Shown here one piece after another: positions 12,001 through 20,208 of a stretch of 25,309 nt of DNA. The DNA comes from Larix sibirica (taxonomy: Eukaryota; Streptophyta; Pinopsida; Pinales; Pinaceae): positions 16,219 to 41,527 of the forward strand of contig NWUY0300017453.1 in NCBI GenBank assembly GCA_004151065.3. Direction: 5' to 3'. The position numbers and the translations under genes were made by a program. The notes beneath the pieces are model-generated. The model had not been told where the DNA came from and did no database searches. It saw only the letters and a program-made list of their open reading frames with translations. Position 1 is the first letter of the stretch. The number at the start of each line of letters is the position of its first letter.

Positions 12001-13147
12001 TGGTTTAGAACAGACTGTTGATGTAATGGCTCAGGATCTAGCTGTATCAACAGGTAGGCTGTCTACTTCTAGTATCGAAGGTGGCAGGGGTACATGTTGT
12101 AAGTTCCCTGGTACAGATTTTTTAAGTTCCAAGTTTTGGAGGAAAAGTGAAGCAAGATATGCAGCCATGAGAAATGCAACATCTGACGTGTCATCCTTGA
12201 GCAAATTTGGAGGAACAACAGATAATCCAGAGAATAGAAGACATAAGAGCATGCATGGCGGTTTTATAGTGAATCCCTTGGCAGATATTAGAGGGGCTTC
12301 AAGGAGAGAGAGTATTGAGTCTATTTCAGACAACAACACTAAGAGGCCTATATCAGAGGACTTGAAAGGAGATCAAATAATGACTGGAGCACTGGACGTT
12401 AATAGGTTTGGTGAGGGTCCCTCTGCAAGGAGTGTTTGGAAAGCATCAAAGGATGAGGCTACTCTCTCTGCTATACGGGTTGCAGGGAAGGATGGAAAAA
12501 CAGAGGAGCTGGAATCTGTAAAAGAAAATTCAAGAGCAAACACATTGGACACCAGTACTGAAAATTTATCTTCTAGCAGGTCAAGACATAGAAGTACTGT
12601 TTTCTGGAGTGTTTGGACACGTGCTGTAGACTTTCTGCGAACAGGAGATGTAGACTCAGCATTTGTCGAGGTCCTCTGTCCTGGAGATGATCTCTTATTG
12701 ATTAGGCTTATGAATAAGACTGGCCCTGTCCTGGAACACTTGTCACAAGGGACCATTGTTGAAATGTTGCAAACTATCATGCAGTTTTTAATGAAGCAGA
12801 AATACTTGGATTCAATAATCCCTTGGATTCAGCAGGTCATTCATCTAATCAACCGATTCTTGGAAGAGGACATGTTTTGTTTTGTATTCGAATCTTTAGT
12901 GTTTTGTGTTCTTAAAAATAAGCTCACTTTTTTTCTTCTGATTTTGGATGTTTAGGTTGTTGACTTGACTACAAGTAGTGGTCCAGATTATCTGGACCTA
13001 CCTCCTGAAGTAAAGAGAGACACTTTATCAGCTTTACAAGATGCCCCATCGCTGCGTTTCATGGATGCTTCAAGTAGAAATGCTATTACTCAGATTGTAT
13101 CAAAGCTGTCAACTATCTGGGCTGCAGATTTGCAGGGAAGCAGGTAA
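8969..13147 (+). CDS. TORTIFOLIA1/SPIRAL2-like microtubule-associated protein, 3' four exons (partial)
   Basis: Joined exons 8969-9090, 10037-10644, 11948-12835 and 12956-13147 give one uninterrupted frame of about 602 residues ending in TAA. Established family role: TOR1/SPR2-type proteins bind cortical microtubules, with minus-end and dynamics effects, and shape directional cell growth; N-terminal HEAT repeats contribute to tubulin binding. Seen here: the end of the HEAT region (NQVKPVRDSVIQTLQAW), a basic/Ser-rich linker, a coiled coil (residues about 220-281 of the visible part), the motif PGTDFLSSKFWRK and a C-terminal domain (about 461-602) with GDDLLLIRLMNKTGPV and WIQQ...PPEVKRDTL. 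Splice phases match at all three junctions. The missing HEAT part, roughly 270 residues by comparison with TOR1's ~860, lies upstream or is absent. All visible exons are open, so a living gene is likely. It could be TOR1 itself or a TORL paralogue. Confidence 0.9.
9091..10036 (+). other. Intron of the TOR1-like gene (946 bp)
   Basis: T-rich, with many stops in all frames. The donor gtaaat and acceptor tttgcag flank it, and phase 1 is kept across it. I see no recognisable element or RNA gene inside. Confidence 0.85.
10037..10644 (+). CDS. TOR1-like exon: basic/serine-rich linker and start of coiled coil
   Basis: Starts with AA, completing the split Glu codon, then NMYEGHLSVGLKPSH. About 175 low-complexity residues rich in Ser, Lys, Asn and Thr follow, including KKGQRKVNNWQIEV and SIPRSQPK; in TOR1 family members this linker is poorly conserved and probably disordered. 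The end is well conserved: DLSLIRKQLFHIENQQSSLL begins the coiled coil, and the exon closes on CAG (Gln) before gtacct. The frame stays open for another 52 codons into the intron, so retention would replace the C-terminus. Confidence 0.9.
10645..11947 (+). other. Intron of the TOR1-like gene (1303 bp)
   Basis: AT-rich and phase 0. The donor is CAG/gtacct and the acceptor is ttgccag/AGT. No gene or clear element is seen inside. The words 'ataactttattaattgaca' near 11764 resemble reversed 3' ends of retroposed sequences, but without a tail or duplication. Confidence 0.85.
11948..12835 (+). CDS. TOR1-like exon: coiled coil and C-terminal domain
   Basis: 888 bases, 296 codons, phase 0 at both ends. 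It opens with SFIGSSQEGMRSLESRVHGL, a family hallmark joined directly to the ...LLELVQ of the preceding exon, and runs through EQTVDVMAQDLAVSTGRL. Then come a CCKFPGTDFLSSKFWRKSE block, a variable Ser/Lys-rich stretch, and the conserved C-terminal domain from VFWSVWTRAVDFLRTGD through GDDLLLIRLMNKTGPVLEHL to IPWIQQ. The donor is CAG/gtcatt, weaker than the usual gtaagt or gtatgt. Confidence 0.92.
12836..12955 (+). other. Short last intron (120 bp), in frame if retained
   Basis: Its length is a multiple of three, and the only in-frame stop is TAG at 12953-12955, formed by the acceptor itself. The sequence ends in a T-rich tract (tttttttcttctgatttt) before tttag. Splicing is supported because joining restores the family sequence WIQQ-VVDLTTSSGPDYL. 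Confidence 0.85.
12956..13147 (+). CDS. TOR1-like terminal exon
   Basis: Encodes VVDLTTSSGPDYLDLPPEVK through IWAADLQGSR and a TAA stop at 13145-13147 (63 residues). GPDYLDLPPEVKRDTL is the typical end of the family's C-terminal domain, and W-A-x-DLQ matches the usual extreme C-terminus, so the natural stop is used with only a short GSR tail. The exon end is duplicated just downstream. Confidence 0.9.
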   Translation, partial: VVDLTTSSGPDYLDLPPEVKRDTLSALQDAPSLRFMDASSRNAITQIVSKLSTIWAADLQGSR

Positions 13148-13187
13148 TGAGTGGCTGCAGATTTTTGCCAAGAAGCAGGTAATGGGT
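13120..13187. repeat. Two 33-35 bp tandem copies spanning the stop codon
   Basis: GGCTGCAGATTT...AAGCAGGTAATGAGT (13120-13152) is followed by GGCTGCAGATTT...AAGCAGGTAATGGGT (13153-13187). The first copy carries the last codons and the TAA. The second is in the 3' flank and differs by a 2-base insertion and a few changes. Confidence 0.85.
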
Positions 13188-13631
13188 AAATGAAATATCA
13201 TTTGTCACCACTGCCATATTCTGAAGGAAAATTGAGTACCTTATGAGTACCATGCTGTGTGGGGGATCTTTCCAAGGCATGTAGAATTTTTTCCCTATAA
13301 ATCTAGAAGGCTATTCCATAAAAGAATGTATAGCTTACTTACAAAATCATCAATTCTAATTGTTCTATCAATGTTATTGGAAATGAGCATCATCACATTG
13401 TTTTGTCTGCTGTTAGATTTGGTAAACAATTTAACAGCATCACAAGTTAAACACCAAAACTCACCTTGCATATTGATTTTATTTTGAGTTCCTTCCTAAA
13501 GTGTGCACTATTATTGAGAGAGCATTGATATGGTTCTAATCTACAGGGACAGAGAGGCAATATTGTTTTGTAGTATAGCTCCTACAATACTTACATCGTC
13601 AGTGGAGAAATGTATCAATCCAAGTAACATC
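13188..13631 (+). other. Probable 3' UTR and flank
   Basis: AT-rich stretch with no credible coding frame; the 76-codon frame at 13257-13487 has no family motif. No unambiguous AATAAA poly(A) signal stands out, which is common in plants, so the transcript end cannot be placed. Confidence 0.4.
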
Positions 13632-14066
13632 AAGTTGTTTCATATTTGAACTAGTGAATACCAACTTTAGAAATATTGACCCAATCACTAAAGACTTTGG
13701 AAACTTTTAACTTAGCAAATACAAATCTTGAGGGCTACTTCTCACTGGTAGATAAATCAAAATAAGTTTTATAAAACTTGGAATGAATTTTGTTTAGCTG
13801 TCCATGTCATTGTTTTGGTTACTTCCAGTAAAAGGCTCAACTCCAGAAAGCTGTTCACATTTGAACTAGCCAATAATGCCCTTATTGGTATCTACCTGCT
13901 TTACTGACCATGGAGATTTTTGGCTGCCAATAATGCCCTTATTGGTATCTACCTGCTTTACTGACCATGGAGACTTTTGGCTGCAACAAATACATTTTTT
14001 GAAGGCCACTTTCACTGACAGTTATTTTAAAGCAAGTTCTATAAAACTTGGAACTGATATTTTTGC
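13632..14066. repeat. Diverged direct repeat of about 162 bp, second copy expanded
   Basis: Copy 1 is 13632-13793 and copy 2 is 13848-14066. Collinear shared words are catatttgaactag/cacatttgaactag, caaataca, gaggg-/gaagg-cta/cca-ctt, tttcactga-like and tctataaaacttggaa. Copy 2 is 219 bp, and subtracting its internal 57-bp duplication leaves 162 bp, the length of copy 1. Confidence 0.7.
13870..13983. repeat. 57-bp tandem duplication, almost identical
   Basis: Unit 13870-13926 is repeated at 13927-13983. The only difference I see is gagattttt versus gagactttt. 57 is a multiple of three, so the overlapping ORF 13876-14169 reads a repeated 19-residue peptide (MPLLVSTCFTDHGDFWLPI). That ORF is not otherwise recognisable and probably arose by chance. 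The near identity marks this as a recent event inside an older repeat. Confidence 0.9.
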
Positions 14067-15184
14067 ATTGTGTTGCACAAAGTTTGCAACTAACTCAACT
14101 ATATTCTACAATTTCTGTATTTTGTCTGGAGTATCTGAAGATCTGTCTCAATCTTATTTAAGCATATAATGAATATTCCCCTAAATAATGTGAAACCATG
14201 GTCCACCCAATATCAGGATGCAGTTGGTTTTTTCAACAGGATGATAAATTAAAAATAGTTTGGGTTGTTAAATTTTGATTTTGTGAAGGCAAATGACTCC
14301 AACTAAAAGTTGTACCTTGCTATCTAATGGAAAAAATTATTCTCATTTACTCTTAACAAACTAAAATTCTAAAGGCACAATGAAAGTAATATGCAAATCG
14401 GAGTGTTTTATTGTAATTTGTGGAGCAGTGGAGAGTGGCCTTTATTCTGTTCTGCGATCTAATGCATTACATGATTATGTTATTGGATAAATGTGCGAAC
14501 TGTCCTGTGATACCCTTGCAAATAGGGTTTGCCTTCTCTTTAGGGCCTGTAGAGGTGCAGTTATGGTCTGTCCTTATTCACCCTCCTTGGATTCAAGCGA
14601 TTTCATTGGATTGTTTTGTTGGTGATGATTTGGACAGTGCTATGAGTCATGGGACTAAGAAAAATCATAATCGGCTTTTCTGTGTTAATAGAAAATTTGT
14701 AAACATTCATTGTAGATCCCATCTCTCACTGCACAATAAGTGCTGGTTTTAAGTACTGGAGTTATGTTTGAAGTTTGAGTTTCATCAGTTAAAAAAAAGT
14801 CACTTTTTGATATTATATCATTCGATAATTATACCAATTCTTTATTCAAAATTTAAGCAAGCAGCCATGGCTTAAAAAATGAAACTCATGTTGATGAACA
14901 TTTGTTTGAGGGCTCCCTTTGTGAACAAGCTATTCAAGAATAAATCATTTTTATTGGACACTTTTAAAGGCTTCATGTGAAGGAGGTTTTCCAATTGTCA
15001 GTGACTTCAAGGCATAAGGTTCGATTCTGAACTGTACTCAGTATCCCAACACTCAACACAAGAAGGGTTTGGAAGGAATTAGTCTACATGATTCATTGCA
15101 GAGGGTCTCTATCTGCTGCCTGCCCACGCCAGCTGTCTCAGCAGGCTGGGAGGAGGTGCAGGCCCGTCCAATCATTTATATAAA
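14067..15184. other. Unassigned intergenic DNA
   Basis: No gene was recognised. The 110-codon frame 14420-14752 has no family motif. A short imperfect inverted pair (tgagtttcatcagtta near 14780 and the complement taaaaaatgaaactcatg near 14876) could fold into a hairpin of about 110 bases, but the arms are poor. Confidence 0.4.
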
Positions 15185-15775
15185 TCAGTAGTAGAAGGGA
15201 CAAGAAGGTCTGTCATGAAGAGCTTCGTTATCAGCACTCTACCCATTATCAGTATCCCCAAATATATGCTTCCCAAGAGCTGATAAATATCCAACGGTGA
15301 CAACTCCCCAAGAACTTATTGGGTGATTATAGAGTTCAGGAAAACTCATGCCCTGCTTTTTCCAATTTGTTGGGCTTTAGCAAAAAGAACACATTCCCAG
15401 AAGATCACTGGCTTTTACATGGCAGGTTAAGGGTCCTATTGATCTACACGTGTGAAAATAGCTTCTTCTCCTCTCTTTCATGTAAGTTGGTAGTAGGTGG
15501 GACAAGAAAGTCTGCCATGAAGAGCCAGGTTCAGTACTCAATCATCAGTGTTATCTGTACACCCAAATGCATGCTTCTCCAATGCTGATAAAAATTCAAG
15601 AGTGATATCTTTCGCCAAGAACTTATTGGGCAAACATAGAGTTTATGAAAGCTCATGCCTTGATTGCCAATTTATTGGCTTTGGCCAACAAACGCATTCT
15701 CAGAAGATGACTGGCTTTTACATTGCAGGTTGAGGGTCCTACTGATCTGCAGTTGTGTGCAAAAGGCTTCTAGCT
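15185..15775. repeat. Two tandem copies of a ~300-bp sequence, diverged
   Basis: Copy 1 is about 15185-15485 and copy 2 about 15486-15775. Matching words in order include gtagta, gggacaagaa, gtctg.catgaagagc, cagt.t..tatc, caagaacttattggg, agagtt, gctcatgcc, agaagat.actggctttta, gcaggtt.agggtcct and tgatct. The offset is about 301 bases. Copy 2 runs directly into the LINE ORF1 remnant, so the pair may belong to the element's upstream part or be an older flank. Confidence 0.8.
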
Positions 15776-16088
15776 ATTTTTTTACCAATCCAAAGGAGAG
15801 CAGCAATTTTTGAGACTGGGCCTGATTTTCTTAACTCTGTTGGTCTTCGTATGCATTATTGGATAGAACAATTTGACCCAGTGAATGAGGTCCTCGTTAA
15901 GGTATCAATATTGCTTTGTTTGTATTTTCTCCCGAATCTATCATTCTAGAATACCAATCCCCTTGAGGTGTAGACAATCCCACAATCACTGCTATTTGGC
16001 CACAAGAGCAATTGTACCAGAAATTGCAAAAGATCCAGAGGAATTCATTACAATGAACATAAATTTGAAGGGGGTACAAAAGAGATAG
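15755..16088 (+). pseudogene. LINE ORF1 remnant (DUF4283-like, nucleic-acid-binding)
   Basis: The frame from 15755 reads AAIFETGPDFLNSVGLRMHY followed by WIEQFDPVNEVLVKVSILLC and LYFLP before a stop at 15947. The pattern GPxFLNSVGLxMxxW-E-x-FxPxxE...V-x-x-L-x-LP is characteristic of the DUF4283 domain in plant LINE ORF1 (gag-like) proteins, where the family usually has APVWVRLYSLP. Codons after the stop continue in another frame to FITMNINLKG, which suits the domain's end. The reading frame is broken by at least one stop/frameshift and no CCHC zinc knuckle was found. With the endonuclease remnant 650 bases downstream on the same strand it forms one decayed non-LTR element. Confidence 0.7.
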
Positions 16089-16742
16089 AATGATAAAACA
16101 GAGGTAGGGAAATCAAATTCCACAGGTAATCGATTTGAAATCTTGGAAGGGATAACTGTGGATTTTGACATTGACCCTGTGAAGAGGAGCAGCATAGCAC
16201 CTTCTCAAACAGAGAGTTTCAGTGAGGACCATCCAAGGAAACAAGAGCTGAAGTTGAATCATCTAAAACAACAAGAATGTTGTATGGTGGACTGTGATCA
16301 GCAGGAGCAAGAAAGGACATATCAGACGGACTAATAGGTCACCCAATCCAGAACAATGAAGGCCCTGCAAATGTTGAGAACTTAAGAGTCTACCACAGCT
16401 CATCAAATCAGATTACAAGATGATAGAGAAATGGAGTTTCAATGAAGGAGATTCCAACAAGGAGATAATTAGGGTTTTATTAGCCAATAAATATGCCCTG
16501 CATATATTAGAAACTGCTTCTGATGAATCTCTCTCTAGAAATTCAGCAAGAAATGGGCAAGGGGTCACTGTCAAGATCAGCAAGAGATCGATCCTCTTTG
16601 GGGTTACAGGCTTTAGAAGAAATCAATAGTGAAAGGTGGAAATATGGACATAATTGTGGAATATGAAACATCCAAAAAATAAAGAAGGTTCAAATATGGT
16701 GAATGCAGGAGGGTTACGCAAGAAAATCACAGGATACTCCCC
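16089..16742 (+). other. Interior of the decayed LINE between ORF1 and endonuclease
   Basis: Small open frames (16143-16334, 16420-16629) on the same strand have the charged, Gln/Ser-rich composition of plant LINE ORF1 tails but no diagnostic motif. I assign the stretch to the element only by position between two recognisable parts. Confidence 0.45.
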
Positions 16743-17260
16743 GAGCCAATACTATCATGGAATGTCAGAGGCTTTAATGTCCTGAACAAGAGGTTAATGA
16801 AACAAAAAACAGCAACTGAAAATCCAGATGTGGTTTTTGTTCAAGAGATAAAATGTGACGAAGAGAAGATGTCTAATTTTGCACATATGGAAAGGTCGTG
16901 TATCGCTAATAGCACTATAGTGTTTGAGGGGTTAATGGCAATAATATGGAATAAAACAAGATCTGGATTTTGGATCAAGATATCAGGATGTATTGGATTT
17001 TTGCCACTTTCTATGAATATAATGACAAAAGGTTGAATAACTAACTTCTATTTACCCACACGTGGTAATAAATTGGAATGTTGGACATCTTTCAGCGTGT
17101 AGCAAGAACTTCGTTAGTGATCCATGGGTAATAGCAGAAGACTTTAGTGCAATCATTCATGTTCATGAGAAGAAGGGAGGGGGGAGGAAAGTTGATGTTA
17201 TGGGTCCGGTCTTCAAGAGCTGTTTGATAACTTAAACATGGTGGACATTATCCCTTGAAA
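16743..17260 (+). pseudogene. LINE AP-endonuclease (ORF2 N-terminus) remnant
   Basis: The frame from 16743 reads EPILSWNVRGFNVLNKRLMK, then PDVVFVQEIKCDEEKMSNF. These are the first two signatures of the APE-type endonuclease of plant L1-like LINEs (SWNVRG; PDxxxxQExK with the metal-binding Glu). After an in-frame TGA at 17034 the same frame continues NFYLPTRGNKLECWTSFS. A +1 shift near 17098 then gives DPWVIAEDFSAIIHVHEKKG, matching PWxIxGDFNAIxxxxEKxGG. The catalytic GDFN has become EDFS, the frame is broken by stops and a shift, and the element is dead. The later words ELFDNLNMVDIIP also suit the domain's end. The reverse transcriptase that should follow was not found. Confidence 0.85.
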
Positions 17261-17711
17261 TGAGCTGTTTACCTTAAAAAAAAGCTTGACCTAGTTCCTT
17301 CGAGCTTCTAGGTGTCAAATAGTTGAATCAAAATCAGCGGATTCTTCAAGAGCCTCACTACCAAGTATCTGAAAATCCTCCTGGTTGATAAGAGTGCAAG
17401 GGAGATTGATTGGAAAGAAAAAATTGCTAAAATTCACAAGGGGTTACAGGAAAATTTACCGTTATGAAATCAATTCTCCAAGCAGTCCCAATTTCCTCTT
17501 TTCCCGAGTATGTTAGCGTCCCAGAAAATCATTAAACAGATAGAGTAGATTAACAAAAAAAATATTGTGGGACCTGGGCCAAAATTAGAAGGTGAGTGAC
17601 CGCTTTTCCCAAGTCTAAGGCAGGTATTCGCTAGGCATCCAGAGGCCAAGTTCAAGGTAGCCTTTCGAGGTTCCATTGCATTTAAATGTCAATCTTCTAG
17701 CATTAACCCCC
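17261..17711 (+). other. Degenerate sequence after the endonuclease remnant
   Basis: Frames are heavily interrupted. A weak trace of the endonuclease tail (NELFTLKK-like, for the family's FTW) lies at the start. No YADD-type RT motif was found in any frame, so the ~2 kb RT region is deleted or unrecognisable. The minus-strand frame at 17470-17676 has no family motif. Confidence 0.4.
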
Positions 17712-17819
17712 GGCTTGGCAATTGCTCAATGTGTTTTCATTAAACTTTTGGTAATACAAGGAGATTCTCAACTCATCATTGAGAAAATGAAGATGCTTAG
17801 AAGAAAGGGGAAACTATAG
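17712..17819 (+). pseudogene. RNase H-like fragment of a retroelement
   Basis: The frame reads GLAIAQCVFIKLLVIQGDSQ then LIIEKM before TAG at 17817. The pattern GLxxAxxxxIxxLxVxGDSxLIIxxx is the core of plant RNase H (RVT_3-type) domains found at the end of some LINEs and in Ty3/gypsy relatives; the Asp of GDS is the catalytic residue. Only about 35 codons remain. Its position on the same strand after the endonuclease fits a LINE that lost its RT, but it could also come from a separate element. Confidence 0.55.
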
Positions 17820-17830
17820 ATTAGCCACAT

Positions 17831-18140
17831 AATAGAGACTATATGTCTTTGATCTCCTCCAATTACGTAAAAGATTTAATTGATTAAGCTTACTTCAGAA
17901 TCGAAGAGCATGGAATAAAGTGGAAAATGCATATGTCATGATTTAATGGGGTATATGTGGAGTCAAATGTGTATGTAATAGGTAGGTTTGATAATGTGAT
18001 CTTATATGGACAATGATAGGTAGGTTTGATAATGTGATCTTATATGGACAATGAGTGAGATATGTATAAAATGGTCGACAAAATCATTATTTACATATCA
18101 ATTTGTGATTTCATTTGAATATATGGAAGTGCTATAATTA
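17831..18140. repeat. 310-bp direct repeat, copy 1 (next to N)
   Basis: This copy reads the same, base for base, as 18142-18451 and is separated from it by a single N at 18141. It is not coding. It contains two perfect 38-bp tandem units at 17978-18015 and 18016-18053 (start ataggtaggtttgataatgt). Confidence 0.95.
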
Positions 18141-18141
18141 N

Positions 18142-18451
18142 AATAGAGACTATATGTCTTTGATCTCCTCCAATTACGTAAAAGATTTAATTGATTAAGC
18201 TTACTTCAGAATCGAAGAGCATGGAATAAAGTGGAAAATGCATATGTCATGATTTAATGGGGTATATGTGGAGTCAAATGTGTATGTAATAGGTAGGTTT
18301 GATAATGTGATCTTATATGGACAATGATAGGTAGGTTTGATAATGTGATCTTATATGGACAATGAGTGAGATATGTATAAAATGGTCGACAAAATCATTA
18401 TTTACATATCAATTTGTGATTTCATTTGAATATATGGAAGTGCTATAATTA
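18142..18451. repeat. 310-bp direct repeat, copy 2 (next to N)
   Basis: Identical to copy 1, including the internal 38-bp doublet (here 18289-18326 and 18327-18364). Perfect identity amid otherwise diverged DNA, meeting exactly at an N, points to overlapping contig ends that were placed side by side, not to a biological duplication. Confidence 0.95.
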
Positions 18452-18810
18452 TTTGGGAGTTGTTTTCTTTATGTGTAAGGAGTTTGTGTATTTTGTCATT
18501 ATTATCACTTTAGGTGTTGTTCTCCAAGCTTATTCTTGGTGTACATTTTGTGTGTGCATGATTATAATGCTATTTCAAGTATTGAGTTCACAATATTTTG
18601 TATCATTCCATAAGATTCTTGGTCTGGGTGTTGAAATGATGGTAATATTCACTTGTGGTTCCTTTGACATTATGGATAAGCACCCTCGTTATTGTATTAC
18701 TAGGTTATGGTTTAAGAGTCGACCTAGTCAACATTATTTTATAATACTAGAGGTGGCTAAGGTTGACCTTGCATTTATGTGGGCCCATAACCTCCGTAGA
18801 AACAAACCCA
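18452..18810. other. Unassigned DNA between the duplication and the repeat array
   Basis: A 129-codon plus frame (18426-18815) spans this stretch. It is rich in hydrophobic residues, but its start lies inside the 310-bp duplicate and it matches no family I know, so I do not call it a gene. Confidence 0.35.
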
Positions 18811-18837
18811 TGTAAAATATATTCTTTTATCACAATG

Positions 18838-18852
18838 AAGTTGAATGGTATA
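18838..18852. repeat. Target-site duplication, left copy
   Basis: AAGTTGAATGGTATA lies directly beside the oligo(T) end of the insert and matches 20209-20223 at 14 of 15 positions. Confidence 0.85.
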
Positions 18853-20208
18853 GTTTTTTTTTGTAAGTAAGAAAGAGATTAATTATATTGAAACAAAGAA
18901 TGTAGAAGGCATACTGAAGCAAACAGACTTTCCCCCATCCTACAACACTGAACTAAGGTTCCAAAATAATTATAATCCCATATTCCCAAAAAGAAACAGA
19001 AGCCCCGCTCCAGGGGAGCAAACAGGGTAGGAACCAAATCAAGTTTAATATAGAGAATCTTCCTTTTATGCAAAAACATGAGTTGAACTATGGCTTCTAG
19101 CTCACAATAGACCAAACAACTATTACATCGAAAGACAAAAACTAGGAGAAACCTCAAACTGAAAGAAGCCAACACTACTACATTTTGTCTGAAGAAGGTC
19201 CATGCTTGTCATTCGCGCGCTGGACAGAGTCGACTGATTCCTTCCGCTTCCCTTGACTACAACTCGGACCCCCACTTGTGGACAATTGCATACCATAGGC
19301 AACCATACACCCATGACCGAGGGGAGGGCCCAACATAATCCCCAATTTAATTGCTATCGGGTCCACCTTCTTGTGCATTAGTCGATTGTCATAATAGTGT
19401 TCCTTCCAGTATTTAAGAGGCTCCTCGTTCGCACTGTCTTTGGCCCTTTTCTCAGAAAGAATTATAGCCAATAGGTTTTACATAACCCAGTACAAGGCCA
19501 CAGTTCAGTTATTGGGAGAGGCAGCCTCTTGTTGAACCCGGGTCCTAGACCCATTCCTCCATAACAATCGAGTCCTCCTTCAGAACACCCTCCTCCACTT
19601 CTTCCTTGATGCCTCACTCCACTTCCTCCATTTTCGACTGACAACAAGAACAGGGTCATGATATAGGAAGGCAACCTCTGTTGCATGTCTTTGCTCGCAC
19701 AAGACATGAGAAGCCCCCATCTTCTTTTGTCCCCTACCTCCTTGCCCATGCTGACCACCTTTGTGAGCCATATTAACCTGAAGACACACTGCTAAAAGTT
19801 CGCCACTAGCCCACTTCTAACACGGGTAGGAGAAATAATCGCCTTCACAACGAACCAGTGGGCTCCTCCTCAATCTATATTTCCATCGCAAAGAATGATC
19901 CACGCAATATCATACCTCGTCATGGAGCTTCGACAGGACCAATCTTCAATGCCAACCCAGTTCTCATGTTGGAGGGTGGTGTATCCAATCTCTACCATAA
20001 TTTTCCACACAACGATACTCATGTTGTGCCAAGGGTAGTACACAGAGGTCACCACTATCACTTGCCCGAACATGAACCAAACAATTATCACCTTCAGCGG
20101 ACAAGCATTAATGCCCACCATCATAAATGATAACATGATCGTGGGTGGATTCCCCGCCACGTATCTTTCCACTAACCGCCTCTCTTAAAGCTTCACCAAC
20201 ATCCGAGT
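18853..20208 (-). mobile_element. Retroposed non-LTR insert, minus strand, with oligo(A) tail
   Basis: The plus strand shows a run of nine T at 18854-18862, an oligo(A) tail on the minus strand. The minus-strand text before it (ATTAATCTCTTTCTTACTTAC) resembles 3' ends of plant L1-like LINEs. A 15-bp direct repeat with one mismatch flanks the ~1.36-kb insert. Both hallmarks indicate target-primed reverse transcription. Inside, overlapping minus-strand frames (19870-20172, 19580-19789, 19462-19758, 19178-19471) suggest one frame-broken protein that I do not recognise; no RT or endonuclease motif is visible. It is therefore a 5'-truncated or internally deleted LINE, or a retrocopy of another transcript carried by LINE machinery. 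It sits inside unit A of the tandem array, so it is younger than that repeat. Confidence 0.8.
19178..20172 (-). pseudogene. Frame-broken unrecognised coding remnant inside the insert
   Basis: Read along the minus strand from 20172, the pieces are a 100-residue frame with IGYTTLQHENWVGIEDWSCR and MTRYDIAWIILCDGNID, then a Gly/Lys-rich piece (MAHKGGQHGQGGRGQKKMG, from about 19735), a Gly-rich piece (GGLDCYGGMGLGPGFNK) and a last 97-residue piece (LKYWKEHYYDNRLMHKKVDP). GC content and codon-like texture differ from the AT-rich surroundings, suggesting past coding. The Gly/Lys-rich part recalls LINE ORF1 tails, but that is not enough to assign it. Confidence 0.4.

Noticed and set aside
12031-12780. 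Minus-strand frames of 102 and 135 codons opposite the TOR1-like exon
   Set aside because: They are antisense shadows of a strongly conserved plus-strand coding exon.
14776-14892. Possible MITE-like hairpin (tgagtttcat ... atgaaactca)
   Set aside because: Arms match over only about 10 clean bases, with no target duplication.
15021-15036. ggttcgattctgaac resembling a tRNA T-loop or SINE B box
   Set aside because: No A box at the right distance, no cloverleaf and no tRNA-like acceptor stem could be made.
18426-18815. 129-codon plus frame with hydrophobic segments
   Set aside because: It starts inside the duplicated 310-bp block and shows no family motif; its composition fits chance in T-rich DNA.
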